Source: Deltaproteobacteria bacterium (GTDB lineage Bacteria; Desulfobacterota; Desulfobulbia; Desulfobulbales; Desulfurivibrionaceae). Taken from it: a stretch of 48,925 nt of DNA. Each line of letters starts with the position of its first letter. Position 1 is the first letter of the stretch. A program made the position numbers and the translations under genes. Positions 24,204-33,039 of the stretch are shown here, piece by piece. Below the pieces are notes generated by a model. It did not search any database. It was not told the origin of the DNA and was given only the letters and a program-made list of their open reading frames with translations. The stretch is taken from assembly GCA_021847425.1 (NCBI GenBank), contig JAJZRF010000017.1:1-48925 (forward strand), given 5' to 3'.

Positions 24204-25019
24204 TTACCAGTTCGCAGCCGCCGCGGGCACCGCGGCGCGGTCGATCAGGCGGATGGCCTCGTGCTGGCAGGCGGGGCGGCAGATGCCGCAGCCATAGCAG
24301 GCGGTGGCGTCGACCACACACTTCCGGTTGTCGCGGTCGCAGGCGATGGCCGCAAAGTAGCAGCGCGTGCGGCAGAGGTTGCAGCCGGTGCAGCGCAGCG
24401 GGTCGATCTCGGCCACGTACTCCGCCTTCCACATGGTGCGGGTCACTCCCAGGGTGATCTGGGCCCGGTAGGCCATGCAATCCTGGTCGCAGTTGCAGAT
24501 CGCGCCGATGAACGGGGTGTTGAAGGTCCAGACGCTGTGGGTCTTGCCCTCCTGGTCGAGGCGGCGGATGAAGGTGATGGCCTGTTCCCTGGTCCAGTAT
24601 TCGAAGGCGGCGAAGTCCGGCGCCTCGGCGAGGATCGGGGTCAGGTCCATGCCCACCCCGAAGCAGTAGCGCTGCTCCGTGCCGAGGGAGACCCGGCGGC
24701 AGACGCAGGGCAACCGGACAATATGCTCCACCTGCGAGAGGATGGCCTCGATGTCTTCCAGGGGCACGACCTGGCCGAAATGGGTTTTTTTCATGTTGCG
24801 GGAGAGGATCGGGTAGGCGATGAAGCGGTAGATGCGCGGAAAGCGGCGCTGCCAGCGGGAGGCGAAGGCTACCCCCTCCCGGAGCGATTCGGCAAAGGTG
24901 CGCAGGAAGCGGGCGAGGTTCTGTTCGGAATTGACCTGGTGAAACACCTCGGCCGTATAGTTGGCCATGTTCTCGTACCATTTTTTCCCCTCCCCGTGCT
25001 GGGTGCAAAACTGGCACAT
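24204..25019 (-). CDS. Iron-sulfur protein with C-terminal 2[4Fe-4S] ferredoxin domain
   Basis: A 271-residue cytoplasmic protein. The C-terminus holds two ferredoxin motifs, CTGCNLCRTRC and CYGCGICRPAC. Further Cys groups occur upstream: MCQFC at the start, LPCVCRRVS, RYCFGVG and ICNCDQDCMAY, so additional clusters or a bound cofactor are possible. No transmembrane segment is obvious. The ATG at 25019 gives the Cys-containing N-terminus MCQFCTQHGEGKKW common to this uncharacterised family, with GGGA upstream. It lies about 100 bp downstream of the copper/metal operon but probably belongs to a separate function. The redox partner is unknown. Confidence 0.75.
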   Translation of the reverse strand: MCQFCTQHGEGKKWYENMANYTAEVFHQVNSEQNLARFLRTFAESLREGVAFASRWQRRFPRIYRFIAYPILSRNMKKTHFGQVVPLEDIEAILSQVEHIVRLPCVCRRVSLGTEQRYCFGVGMDLTPILAEAPDFAAFEYWTREQAITFIRRLDQEGKTHSVWTFNTPFIGAICNCDQDCMAYRAQITLGVTRTMWKAEYVAEIDPLRCTGCNLCRTRCYFAAIACDRDNRKCVVDATACYGCGICRPACQHEAIRLIDRAAVPAAAANW

Positions 25020-25118
25020 ATGCTCAATCCCAAACCCGGCCGCACCGGGTATGCGCCCCCATTCCGGGGAAGAAGCGCTTCTTTGCGCGTCAAGGCAAGC
25101 AGGCAATTTTCCGGCTTT

Positions 25119-25571
25119 TTACTTAACCGTATACTCAAAGCGGAACTGCCGCTTTTCGCCGTTGCCGAGCTTGGTGCCCACCTCCAAAACGTATTTTCCC
25201 TTCCGGCTCAAGGCCACATCCGCGCCGAAACTGCCTTCCATGGCCATCATCTGCACCGCCTCCGTTTTTTTGCCGGCAGGATCGACGATTTTTACCGCAA
25301 CCACCCCTGAGTCCATGGGTTTGCCGGTGGCAACATCCGTAAAGCTGACCATGAAATGGTGGGTCGTGCTCATGCCTGCCGCAACCATGGCCTTGCGGCT
25401 ATCCAGCAGGTGCGCCATGGCCTTGACTCCGTTCACCGTCGCTTCCGGCAGCATGATCTCATCGCCGCCCATCTTCATGCCGGCCATGGCGCCATGGTCC
25501 ATGGCCTGAACCCCGGCGGCCAGGGCCAGAAAAAACAAGGCGGCTATCAGTTGCAGCAGATTCTTTTTCAT
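25119..25571 (-). CDS. Small periplasmic Met/His-rich protein of metal-efflux operon (YtkA/FixH-like)
   Basis: A 150-residue secreted protein: signal peptide KKNLLQLIAALFFLALAAGVQA followed by a metal-ligand-rich MDHGAMAGMKMGGDE and more Met and His (MAAGMSTTHHFMVSF). The remainder looks like a single immunoglobulin-like beta domain (GVVAVKIVDPAGKK, KGKYVLEVGTKLG), as in YtkA/FixH-like proteins found with RND metal pumps. It follows cusA-like by 66 bp on the same strand. It may deliver Cu(I) or Ag(I) to the pump or buffer the metal in the periplasm. Confidence 0.75.
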   Translation of the reverse strand: MKKNLLQLIAALFFLALAAGVQAMDHGAMAGMKMGGDEIMLPEATVNGVKAMAHLLDSRKAMVAAGMSTTHHFMVSFTDVATGKPMDSGVVAVKIVDPAGKKTEAVQMMAMEGSFGADVALSRKGKYVLEVGTKLGNGEKRQFRFEYTVK

Positions 25572-25637
25572 TGGTTGTCTCCTTTTGAGTGTAATGCAGG
25601 GACGGATGATTCCGTGTGTTTACAGATCAGTGCCGGG

Positions 25638-28600
25638 CTATGCCCCTTCCACCTCCTCGGTGGCGGTGGCAATCATGGTTTTTTTCAGCTTCCGGCCGCG
25701 CCAGAGAAAAAAGATGACCGGGTAGACCATCAGCTCCATGACGCCGGAGGTCACCACCCCGCCCACCATGGGGGCGGCGATCCGCTTCATCACGTCGGCG
25801 CCCGCGCCGTGGCTCCACATGATGGGCAAAAGGCCGGCGATGATCACCGAGATGGTCATGATCTTGGGCCGGATGCGCTTGACCGCCCCGTGGTGGATGG
25901 CCTGGACCAGATCGCCCCGGGTGCGCATCCGGCCGGCATCTCCCCAGAGTTTGTGGGAAAGGTCGAGGTAGAGGAGCATGACCACCCCGGTCTCGGCGTC
26001 AAGGCCTGCCAGGGCGATAAGCCCGACCCAGACCGCCACCGAGGTGTGGTAGCCGAGGAGATAGAGAAACCAGAAGGCGCCCACCAGGGAAAAAGGCACG
26101 GCCATGAAGACGATGGCGGTTTTCACCAGCGATTTGGTGTTCAGATAGATGATCACGAAAATGAGCAGGATGGTCAGGGGGATGATCACCACCAGCCGCT
26201 CCCCGGCCGCCTGCATGTATTCGAACTGGCCGCTCCAGACGATGGAATAGCCCGGCGGCAGCTTGATCTTGGCGGCAACCGCCGCCTGCGCCTGCTGCAC
26301 ATAGGTGCCGAGGTCGATGCCGGTGATGTCCACATAGACCCAGGCGGTGCGGCGGGCGTTTTCGCTCTTGATGGCCGGAGGCCCCTTGTGCATGGCGATG
26401 CTGGCCACCTGGGAAAGCGGGATATGGGTGCCGTCGCGCAGCGGCACCAGAACGCGGCCCAGGGCTTGCGGATCGTTGCGATAATCGCGCGGATAGCGGA
26501 TGTTTACCGGATAGCGTTCCAGCCCTTCCACGGTCTGGGTGATATTCATGCCGCCGATGGCCGACTGGATGGTGTCCTGCACCTCGCCCACGGTGAGGCC
26601 ATAGCGGGCCGCGGCTGCCCGGTCGATATTGAAATCGAGATAATTGCCGCCCACCGCCCTTTCGGCATAGGCGCTCAAGGTGCCGGGCAGGGTGCCGACC
26701 AGCGCTTCGATCTCCTCGCCGATGCGGCTGAGTTCGTTCAGGTCGTTGCCCATGACCTTGATGCCCACCGGGGTCTTGATGCCGGTGGAGAGCATGTCGA
26801 TCCGGGTCTTGATCGGCATGGTCCAGGCATTGGTCAAGCCGGGAAACTGGACGGCGCTGTTGAGCCGCTCGATGAGCTCTTCCGGGGTCATGGTTTTGCG
26901 GTCCGGCCACAGCAGGCGCAGCGGCTTTTGCAGCCATGCCGGCCAGCCGCTGTAAAAACGGCGTACCTCCACCTTGCGCCACTGCTCCTCCGGTTTCAGG
27001 GTGATCGTCGTTTCCAGCATGGAAAGGCCAGCCGGATCGGTGGCGGTCTCCGCCCGGCCTGTTTTGCCGAAGACCCGTTCGACCTCGGGAAAGGCGGCGA
27101 TGATGCGGTCGGTCTGCTGCAGCACCTCCTTGGCCTTGGTGATGGAGATCCCGGGCAGGGTGGTGGGCATGTAGAGCAGGTCGCCTTCATAGAGAGGCGG
27201 CATGAACTCGGAACCCATCCGGCTGATGGGCCAGGCAATGGAACCGATGAGGAGCAGGGCAATGAGGACGGTTGCCACCCGCCATCTGAGGGCAAAATCA
27301 ACCACCGGATGGTAGAGCCGGATCAGCATCCGGTTGAGGGGATTGGCGTGTTCCGGCTTGATCCTGCCGCGGATGAACCAGCCCATGAGCACCGGCACCA
27401 GGGTGATCGAGAGCAGGGCGGCCGCTCCCATGGCATAGGTCTTGGTAAAGGCCAGGGGCTTGAACATCCGGCCGGACTGATCCTGCAGGGTGAAGACCGG
27501 CAGGAAGGAGACGGTGATGACCAGCAGGGAGTAGAAGAGGGTGGGGCCCACCTCCTTGGCCGAGGCCATGATGATTTCCCAGTGCGGCTTTTTGCCCCGG
27601 TCCCGCTCCAGATGTTTGTGGGCATTTTCAATCATGATGATGGCGGCGTCGATCATGGCCCCGATGGCGATGGCGATGCCGCCCAGGCTCATGATATTGG
27701 CGTTGATCCCCTGGGCATGCATGATGATGAAGGCCATGAGGATCGCCACCGGCAGGGTGAAGATGGCGACAAAGGCGCTGGGCAGATGAAAAAGAAAGAG
27801 CGCGGTCACCAGGGCGACCACGATGCTCTCCTCAATGAGCTTGCCCTTGAGGGTATCCACCGCCCGCTCGATCAGGTCGGAACGGTCATAGGCCGTTTTG
27901 ATCCGGACGCCCGCGGGCAGGCCGGCCTGCAGTGACGCCAGCTTCTTCTTGACGTTTTCGATCACGGTCAGGGCGTTTTCGCCATAGCGCATCACGACAA
28001 TGCCGCCCACCACCTCGCCCTTGCCGTCCAGTTCAGCCACCCCGCGCCGCAGCTCCGGCCTGATGCGCACCTCGGCCAGATCCTTGACCAGGATCGGGGT
28101 GCCGGCCCGGTCGGTGGAAACCACCACCTGTTCAATATCCGCCACCGATTTGAGGTAGCCTAACCCCCGCACCATGAACTCGGTCTCGCCCATCTCCACC
28201 AACCGGCCGCCGACATCGTTGTTGCTGTGCTGGATGGCCTGCCGGATCTGCGGAATGGTGAGATGGTAGGCAAGCAGCCGGTTGGGGTCCACGGAAACCT
28301 GGTACTGCTTCACATAGCCGCCGAGGCTCGCCACCTCCGAAACCCCTGGCACCGTGGCCAGTTCGTAGCGCAGATACCAGTCCTGGATGGAGCGGAGCTG
28401 CTGCAGGTCGTGGCGGTCGCTTTCCAGGGTATATTCGTAGACCCAGCCCACCCCGGTGGCGTCCGGCCCCAGGCTCGGCGTGACCCCCTGCGGCAGTTTT
28501 TTGGCGGCGTAGTTGAGATATTCGAGCACCCTGGATCTGGCCCAGTAGATGTCGGTGCCGTCGTCGAAGATCACATAGATGAAGGAGTAGCCGAAAAAGG

Positions 28601-28856
28601 AGTAGCCCCGCACCACCTTGGCATGGGGCACGGCCAGCAGCTGGGTGGTCAGGGGATAGGTCACCTGATCTTCCACCACCTGGGGCGCCTGGCCGGGATA
28701 TTCGGTGAGGACGATGACCTGGACATCCGAGAGATCGGGAATGGCGTCGATGGGCGTCTTTTTCAGGGCATAGCCGCCGGCCGCGATAAAAAAGGCGGTG
28801 AGGAGAAGGACCATGAATTTGTTGTTGACAGACCACTCGATTATTTTGCTGAGCAT
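25638..28856 (-). CDS. Heavy-metal efflux RND permease (CusA/CzcA family)
   Basis: A 1072-residue inner-membrane proton antiporter of the HME-RND group. Twelve helices are expected; the helix IV proton-relay region reads GAMIDAAIIMIENAHKHLERD. The N-terminus MLSKIIEWSVNNKFMVLLLTAFFIAAGGYA and AIPDLSDVQVIV are characteristic. Of the three methionines that bind Cu(I)/Ag(I) in Escherichia coli CusA, the first seems kept (IDMLSTGIKTPVGIKV) but the positions in RYGLTVGEVQ and GPPAIKSENARR are Leu and Ala/Ile. Metal preference is thus uncertain. The start is 8 bp after the adaptor stop. It works with the adaptor and outer-membrane channel genes upstream. Confidence 0.95.
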   Translation of the reverse strand: MLSKIIEWSVNNKFMVLLLTAFFIAAGGYALKKTPIDAIPDLSDVQVIVLTEYPGQAPQVVEDQVTYPLTTQLLAVPHAKVVRGYSFFGYSFIYVIFDDGTDIYWARSRVLEYLNYAAKKLPQGVTPSLGPDATGVGWVYEYTLESDRHDLQQLRSIQDWYLRYELATVPGVSEVASLGGYVKQYQVSVDPNRLLAYHLTIPQIRQAIQHSNNDVGGRLVEMGETEFMVRGLGYLKSVADIEQVVVSTDRAGTPILVKDLAEVRIRPELRRGVAELDGKGEVVGGIVVMRYGENALTVIENVKKKLASLQAGLPAGVRIKTAYDRSDLIERAVDTLKGKLIEESIVVALVTALFLFHLPSAFVAIFTLPVAILMAFIIMHAQGINANIMSLGGIAIAIGAMIDAAIIMIENAHKHLERDRGKKPHWEIIMASAKEVGPTLFYSLLVITVSFLPVFTLQDQSGRMFKPLAFTKTYAMGAAALLSITLVPVLMGWFIRGRIKPEHANPLNRMLIRLYHPVVDFALRWRVATVLIALLLIGSIAWPISRMGSEFMPPLYEGDLLYMPTTLPGISITKAKEVLQQTDRIIAAFPEVERVFGKTGRAETATDPAGLSMLETTITLKPEEQWRKVEVRRFYSGWPAWLQKPLRLLWPDRKTMTPEELIERLNSAVQFPGLTNAWTMPIKTRIDMLSTGIKTPVGIKVMGNDLNELSRIGEEIEALVGTLPGTLSAYAERAVGGNYLDFNIDRAAAARYGLTVGEVQDTIQSAIGGMNITQTVEGLERYPVNIRYPRDYRNDPQALGRVLVPLRDGTHIPLSQVASIAMHKGPPAIKSENARRTAWVYVDITGIDLGTYVQQAQAAVAAKIKLPPGYSIVWSGQFEYMQAAGERLVVIIPLTILLIFVIIYLNTKSLVKTAIVFMAVPFSLVGAFWFLYLLGYHTSVAVWVGLIALAGLDAETGVVMLLYLDLSHKLWGDAGRMRTRGDLVQAIHHGAVKRIRPKIMTISVIIAGLLPIMWSHGAGADVMKRIAAPMVGGVVTSGVMELMVYPVIFFLWRGRKLKKTMIATATEEVEGA

Positions 28857-28864
28857 GGGCGCGC

Positions 28865-30247
28865 CTATTTCTCAAAGAGAGAATCGAGGGATTCCTTGGC
28901 CTTGCCCCCGGTATTTTTTCCGGCAGGGGGTTGCGGTTTTTTCGGTTCCGTCATTTGCTGCTCCACTGCCCGCAGGGTGCTTTCCGAATCCAGCATGAAC
29001 TGGGCGGAAACCACGATGCGTTCGTTGCCGGTAAGCCCCTGCACCACCTGGACAAAGCCATCATCGCCCTGCAGCCCCAGCTTTACCCGCCGCGGCGCGA
29101 ATTTTCCCTGCCCCAGGGAAACGAAAACGGTCGGGTGTTCCCCGGAATTGAGCACCGCTTCCTTCGGAATGGCGAGGACGTTTTTGAGCGGCCGCGTCTC
29201 AATGCGGACATTCACATACATCTCGGGCTTGAGCGCGAAGTTGGGGTTGGCCAGGTCGATCCGGGCCTTGACGGTCCTGGTTTTGGCTTCAACATAGGGG
29301 TAGATGGTGCTGATCCTGCCCTGGATCGGCTCACCCTGGTAGGGTAGCTGGATGCTCGCCGTCTGGCCTATCTTGATCCAGGGCAGCTCATATTCATAGA
29401 TGTCCGCATAGACCCACACCTTGGAGATATCGGCGATCTGGAACAGCTCCGTCCCCGCCTTGATAAACATGCCCTCCTCGACCTTTTTCTGGGTAAGAAC
29501 CCCGCTGTTTTTGGCGTAGAGGGTGAGGGTCTTCTTCGCGGTCCCGGTTTTCTCAAGGTTTTTGATCTGCGCTTCGCTTATATCCCAGTAGCGCAAGCGT
29601 TTGCGGGATGCTTCCAGCAGGCGGGCGCCGCTGGCGGCGATTTCCGGCACCTCGCTTTTGGCAAGGGCATCCTTGTTGCGCAGGGCAAGGAGATACTCTT
29701 CCTGGGCGGTGACCAGGTCCGGGCTGTATATATCCAGGAGAGGCTGGCCTTTTTTGACCTGGCTGCCGGTTTCATTGACATAGAGGCGTTCTATCCAGCC
29801 GTCGATCTTGCTGTTGACGGAATACTGGCGCGGTTCCTCGTAGCCTACCACCCCCACGGTGCGGATGGTCCGGGACAGGTCCCGGCGGCTGACGATGGCG
29901 AGACGCACGCCCATGTTCTGCTGGGTTACCGGATCGATGGTGATGACACCGCCATCGGCGGCCACTTTCCCGGCTTCTGTCTCCTTGCCGGAGCCGGCCA
30001 TTTTCATGGGGACAAGGGTCATGCCGCAGATGGGGCAATTGCCCGGTTTGTCCCGGATGATGAAGGGATGCATGCTGCAGGTGTATTTCCGGGTTTCGGC
30101 CCTTGCCTCGTCCGGCCCTGCCGCAAGGTGCAGATGGGAGTGCTCGTGGGAGTGTTCATCGGCAGGCGGGGTAAAACCCACCGGTCCGGCAAAGACCAGA
30201 AACAGGGTGAGAGAACCGGTCAGGAAAATTTTCATTATCCGCGGCAT
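28865..30247 (-). CDS. RND periplasmic adaptor with N-terminal heavy-metal-binding domain (CusB-like)
   Basis: A membrane-fusion protein of about 460 residues. The signal segment KIFLTGSLTLFLVFAGPVG is followed by a His-rich patch (DEHSHEHSHLHL) and a small metal-binding domain YTCSMHPFIIRDKPGNCPICGMTLVPM. Next come the barrel-sandwich and helical hairpin parts (WIERLYVNETGSQVKKGQPLLDIYSPDLVTAQEEYL) and the beta-barrel (YADIYEYELPWIKIGQTASI). I chose ATG 30247 with AAGGAG upstream; an ATG overlapping the channel gene stop (30274) is an alternative, and both are in frame. It links the permease to the outer-membrane channel. Confidence 0.92.
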   Translation of the reverse strand: MPRIMKIFLTGSLTLFLVFAGPVGFTPPADEHSHEHSHLHLAAGPDEARAETRKYTCSMHPFIIRDKPGNCPICGMTLVPMKMAGSGKETEAGKVAADGGVITIDPVTQQNMGVRLAIVSRRDLSRTIRTVGVVGYEEPRQYSVNSKIDGWIERLYVNETGSQVKKGQPLLDIYSPDLVTAQEEYLLALRNKDALAKSEVPEIAASGARLLEASRKRLRYWDISEAQIKNLEKTGTAKKTLTLYAKNSGVLTQKKVEEGMFIKAGTELFQIADISKVWVYADIYEYELPWIKIGQTASIQLPYQGEPIQGRISTIYPYVEAKTRTVKARIDLANPNFALKPEMYVNVRIETRPLKNVLAIPKEAVLNSGEHPTVFVSLGQGKFAPRRVKLGLQGDDGFVQVVQGLTGNERIVVSAQFMLDSESTLRAVEQQMTEPKKPQPPAGKNTGGKAKESLDSLFEK

Positions 30248-30270
30248 GGCTGTCTGTGCTCCTTGTCGTT

Positions 30271-31578
30271 TCATGGCGTCTGACCGGCAGTATGTTCCGC
30301 CGGGTTGTTGGCTTGGCCGGATTCCGCTTCCAGGCGGGCGAGGTTGCGTTGCCCGTCGCTTAAAGCCTTCTGGTATTGCAGCTCAAAGGTGTAGACGGTC
30401 ATCAGGTTGTCCAGGAGGTTGAGGAAGGGAACCTTGCCCACCTGATAGCCGTTGATTGCCGATGCCAACGCCTGGCTGGCCTGAGGAATGATGCCGGTTT
30501 TGTAGAGAGTGGCCTGGTCGTGGTCAGTCTGCACCTGGCTGTAGGCGTCCTGGATGTTGAAAAGCACCTGGTTGCGGAAGTCGTTGTACTGGGCAAGGGC
30601 CATGCGCGTACCGGCCTCTGCCTCGGCGGTTGCGGCGCTGCGTTTTTCCCGGAAGATCGGCAGGTTGATCCCGACCTCGATGCCGGCAAAGTCGGTGCCG
30701 GAGTCGGCCATGTTCGGTTCCCGGAAGGCATAGGCCAGGCCGACCTTGAAGTCCGGCTGGTAATCGAGCTCGGCCAGTTTGTGCTGGGCCTGATAGCGGT
30801 CTATCAGGGAGCGGTAGGCGGCATACATGGGGCGCAGGTTTTCGGCATTTTTCTGGAGCGCTGCAAGGGGGGTGTCGATGGCGGCCATGGGCGGATCGGG
30901 GGTTTCACCCACCGCAGTGGCCGAGGGGCGGTTTACCAGGCGGTTGAGACCGGCCAGGCTGGTGAGCCGCTGTTGGCGCAGGGTGTAGAGGCGATCAAGC
31001 AGCTTGCTCCTCTCCACCTGGGCCTTGAGCACATCCTGCTGCTGGCCCTTGCCCACCTCGTAGTTGGCCTCGCTCAAGCGGATAAAGTCGTCCAGCAGCC
31101 GCATGTTTTTTTCGGTGATGGCAACGGCCCGGGTGGCGTAGGTCAGGGAGTAGTACGCTTCCTTGACCTGGCGGCTGAGCTGCAGTTGCTGTTCGGCAAG
31201 AAGGGCCTTGTACCATTTGGCCTGCTGTTCGGCAATCTCGGTTCTGGCCGCGAGTTTTCCCGGGAAGGGGAAATCCTGGGAGAGCTTGACGACCTTGCCG
31301 GTCATGGGGAAGACGTTGCCGGAAAAGGAGTCCACCGGGTAGTTGCTGAAGGCAAAGGAGAGGGAGGGGTCGTTTAAGGCGCCGGCGGGGATGATCTTGT
31401 GTTTGTAGAGGCGTAACCGGGCTTCGGCCGCCTTGAGATCGGGGTTTTCGGCCAGGGCCGTGGCGATCAGCTCCTCCAGAACCGGGGAAGGAGGGTTGCT
31501 GTTCTGCGCCGCGCGGGCGCCCCCTGCCATGGAGATGAAAATGAGCAGGGCTGCCAGGAAACGTATGGGCGTATTCAT
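30271..31578 (-). CDS. TolC-family outer membrane channel (CusC-like)
   Basis: First gene of the RND operon, 435 residues. A signal peptide (IRFLAALLIFISMAGGARA) is followed by the two long TolC repeats with coiled-coil pattern (LIATALAENPDLKAAEARLRLYK; FAGIEVGINLPIFREKRSAATAEAEAGTRMALAQYNDFRNQVLFNIQDAYSQV). The ATG at 31578 follows GGAGAGAGGA; the in-frame upstream ATGs lie in the leader and in the adjacent MITE. The stop overlaps a possible start of the adaptor (ATGA). It forms the exit duct for metal ions. Confidence 0.92.
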   Translation of the reverse strand: MNTPIRFLAALLIFISMAGGARAAQNSNPPSPVLEELIATALAENPDLKAAEARLRLYKHKIIPAGALNDPSLSFAFSNYPVDSFSGNVFPMTGKVVKLSQDFPFPGKLAARTEIAEQQAKWYKALLAEQQLQLSRQVKEAYYSLTYATRAVAITEKNMRLLDDFIRLSEANYEVGKGQQQDVLKAQVERSKLLDRLYTLRQQRLTSLAGLNRLVNRPSATAVGETPDPPMAAIDTPLAALQKNAENLRPMYAAYRSLIDRYQAQHKLAELDYQPDFKVGLAYAFREPNMADSGTDFAGIEVGINLPIFREKRSAATAEAEAGTRMALAQYNDFRNQVLFNIQDAYSQVQTDHDQATLYKTGIIPQASQALASAINGYQVGKVPFLNLLDNLMTVYTFELQYQKALSDGQRNLARLEAESGQANNPAEHTAGQTP

Positions 31579-31595
31579 TCCTCTCTCCTTAAATA

Positions 31596-31776
31596 AGGGA
31601 CGCAGAAAATACCAATATACCATCACGCATCCCGTCTTGGGGCCATCTTTGGCCGCGTCTCAATCGCATAATCCTCGCCGTAGCTCTGCTACGCCTGTGG
31701 TTCTGCTCAATCGGCACAACCAAATCTGACCCCAATCCAGGCGCGATCCAGGTATATTAGTATTTTCTGAGTCCCT
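31596..31776. repeat. 181-bp MITE-like element with 26-bp terminal inverted repeats
   Basis: Positions 31596-31621 and the reverse complement of 31751-31776 agree at 24 of 26 bases (AGGGACKCAGAAAATACYAA and on). Inner arms also pair partially (TTGGGGCC…, …GACCCCAA) and the centre is a hairpin, CGTAGC-TCT-GCTACG. No coding capacity. The left end is 18 bp from the efflux operon start codon, so the operon leader and perhaps its promoter (TGGTATATT, an extended -10 on the minus strand within the TIR) come from the element. Confidence 0.8.
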
Positions 31777-32073
31777 AAAGACTCGCCGGTTCGGAGCAGA
31801 AATAACGCAAGGAATATGCCAAGTATTTTATTTGTATTTATATCAGCATGTTATTTGTTTTTTTTCGGCCAGGAGATGACGGGAGTGAAGAATAGTGTGC
31901 AAAGAGAGTGGAGAATATTCTTTAAGCACACGTACTTTTCGCGTTCAATCGGGCAATGGGCGGTGCGATTTTTTTGTCTGGAATTATTCTTCGCCGATTT
32001 TTTTTTTTAAGGGAGGGTAGTTTTTTCTGGCCGGAACCAGGCCCGGTTCGTCGCGGCACGGCGGAAAGGGGGG
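31777..32073. other. AT-rich intergenic stretch
   Basis: Strikingly AT-rich compared with all neighbours, with runs of T at about 31859 and 31999-32009. A 64-codon open frame at 31816-32010 encodes mostly Phe, Leu and Ile from the T runs and has no ribosome binding site; I do not regard it as a gene. I see no RNA gene or clear terminator. Confidence 0.5.
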
Positions 32074-32616
32074 TTATTTTGCGGCAACCCCGCCGGAGAC
32101 GATAAGCTTCATCACCTCTCCGGGGTTGGCGGGCAAGGGAGATACCCGGCTCCGGTCGACAATGAGGAGGTTGCCTGCGAAATTGTAGGCCTGCGGCAGG
32201 TAGACGGCGACACTGTCGGCAATGCCGAGACCGCTGAGATCTTCCCGGGTAATAAAACCCAGGACACGGATCTTGTTGTCCGCATCGATGGCAACCTGAA
32301 CCGGCCTGTTGAAGCTTTTCTTGTCTCCCACAAAGGCATGGACCAGATCCCTGATGGAGGTGTAGAGCATGGCAACCAGCGGCAGCCGGGCTAAAATCCG
32401 GTCCACCAGGAGCACCACTTTACTGGCCAGCAGGTTGGAGGTCACGAACCCCATTGCCAGGATAAGACCGATGGTGGCCAGAAACCCTACGCCCGGAATA
32501 TCAAAGCGAAAGATCCCGTCGATTTTGGAAAAAATCACATAGATCACATACCCCGTGACCACCACCGGCACGAGGACAAGAAGACCCTGCAGGAAATATT
32601 GGCTTATCTTTTTCAT
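32074..32616 (-). CDS. DUF502 family membrane protein
   Basis: A 180-residue protein with two N-terminal membrane helices (YFLQGLLVLVPVVVTGYVIYVIF and GVGFLATIGLILAMGFVTSNLL). The conserved soluble part has LPLVAMLYTSIRDLVHAFVGDKKSFNRPV and VYLPQAYNFAGNLLIVDRSRVSPL. These features define DUF502, found widely in proteobacteria and plants (COV/LCV proteins). Its biochemical function is unknown. It is the last of four minus-strand genes and about 130 bp after DUF504. Confidence 0.9.
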   Translation of the reverse strand: MKKISQYFLQGLLVLVPVVVTGYVIYVIFSKIDGIFRFDIPGVGFLATIGLILAMGFVTSNLLASKVVLLVDRILARLPLVAMLYTSIRDLVHAFVGDKKSFNRPVQVAIDADNKIRVLGFITREDLSGLGIADSVAVYLPQAYNFAGNLLIVDRSRVSPLPANPGEVMKLIVSGGVAAK

Positions 32617-32737
32617 GATTCGGTCCTGAACGTTTTTTGATTGCCGCGGAAATGATTACCCTAGTCAGCTTTGGTAATCCGGTCAATCATGAATATGCCG
32701 GAGAGCATGCCGATCCCGGCCTCTGCGCCACAGACTT

Positions 32738-32771
32738 CCCAGAGTCAGCGGAGTATCCCGCTGACTCTGGG
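32738..32771. other. Perfect 14-bp stem-loop overlapping the DUF504 stop codon
   Basis: CCCAGAGTCAGCGG and CCGCTGACTCTGGG enclose a 6-base loop. The DUF504 stop (32745-32747) is inside the stem. No T run follows on the minus strand, so it is more likely an mRNA end-protecting or rho-related structure than a classic terminator. Confidence 0.65.
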
Positions 32772-33017
32772 CCGCTGCCAGATCAGCGCGCCATCGCGGG
32801 ACACCTCGCGCACCCGGTGCAGGGGAATCCGCTGGTACACGCCCTCTTCGTCCATGAGCAGAAAGGAATTCTTGTTGCCCGGCTCAAAGAGCAGGTCGGC
32901 AAGCGGCCGCCGGACGATGATCGCGGCCACCCGGTCGTAGTAGCCGATCTCAAAGGCGGCGTCGCCGAAGCTCTTGTCCCATCTGATGCGATCCAGCAGT
33001 TTGTCGATCGGCTGCAT
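32745..33017 (-). CDS. DUF504 (MJ1316-like) protein
   Basis: A 90-residue protein typical of DUF504: MQPIDKLLDRIRWDKSFGDA, FEIGYYDRVAAIIVRRPL, and the segment PLHRVREVSRDGALIWQRP. The domain occurs in archaea and bacteria and has been associated with recognition of RNA cyclic-phosphate or modified ends; the true role is not settled. The start at 33017 is 22 bp after the nfo stop, so the two are likely co-transcribed. A longer open frame to 33341 is only a shadow of nfo. A link to DNA or RNA repair with endonuclease IV is a reasonable guess from the pairing. Confidence 0.85.
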   Translation of the reverse strand: MQPIDKLLDRIRWDKSFGDAAFEIGYYDRVAAIIVRRPLADLLFEPGNKNSFLLMDEEGVYQRIPLHRVREVSRDGALIWQRPRVSGILR

Positions 33018-33039
33018 GTCTGGCTCTTGGCAAAGGATC

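Noticed and set aside
25356-27935. 859-codon open frame opposite the cusA-like gene
   Set aside because: Complement of a GC-rich real gene; the His/Gly/Asp-rich translation has no domain.
31816-32010. 64-codon open frame in AT-rich gap
   Set aside because: Mostly Phe/Leu/Ile from T runs, no ribosome binding site and no family resemblance.
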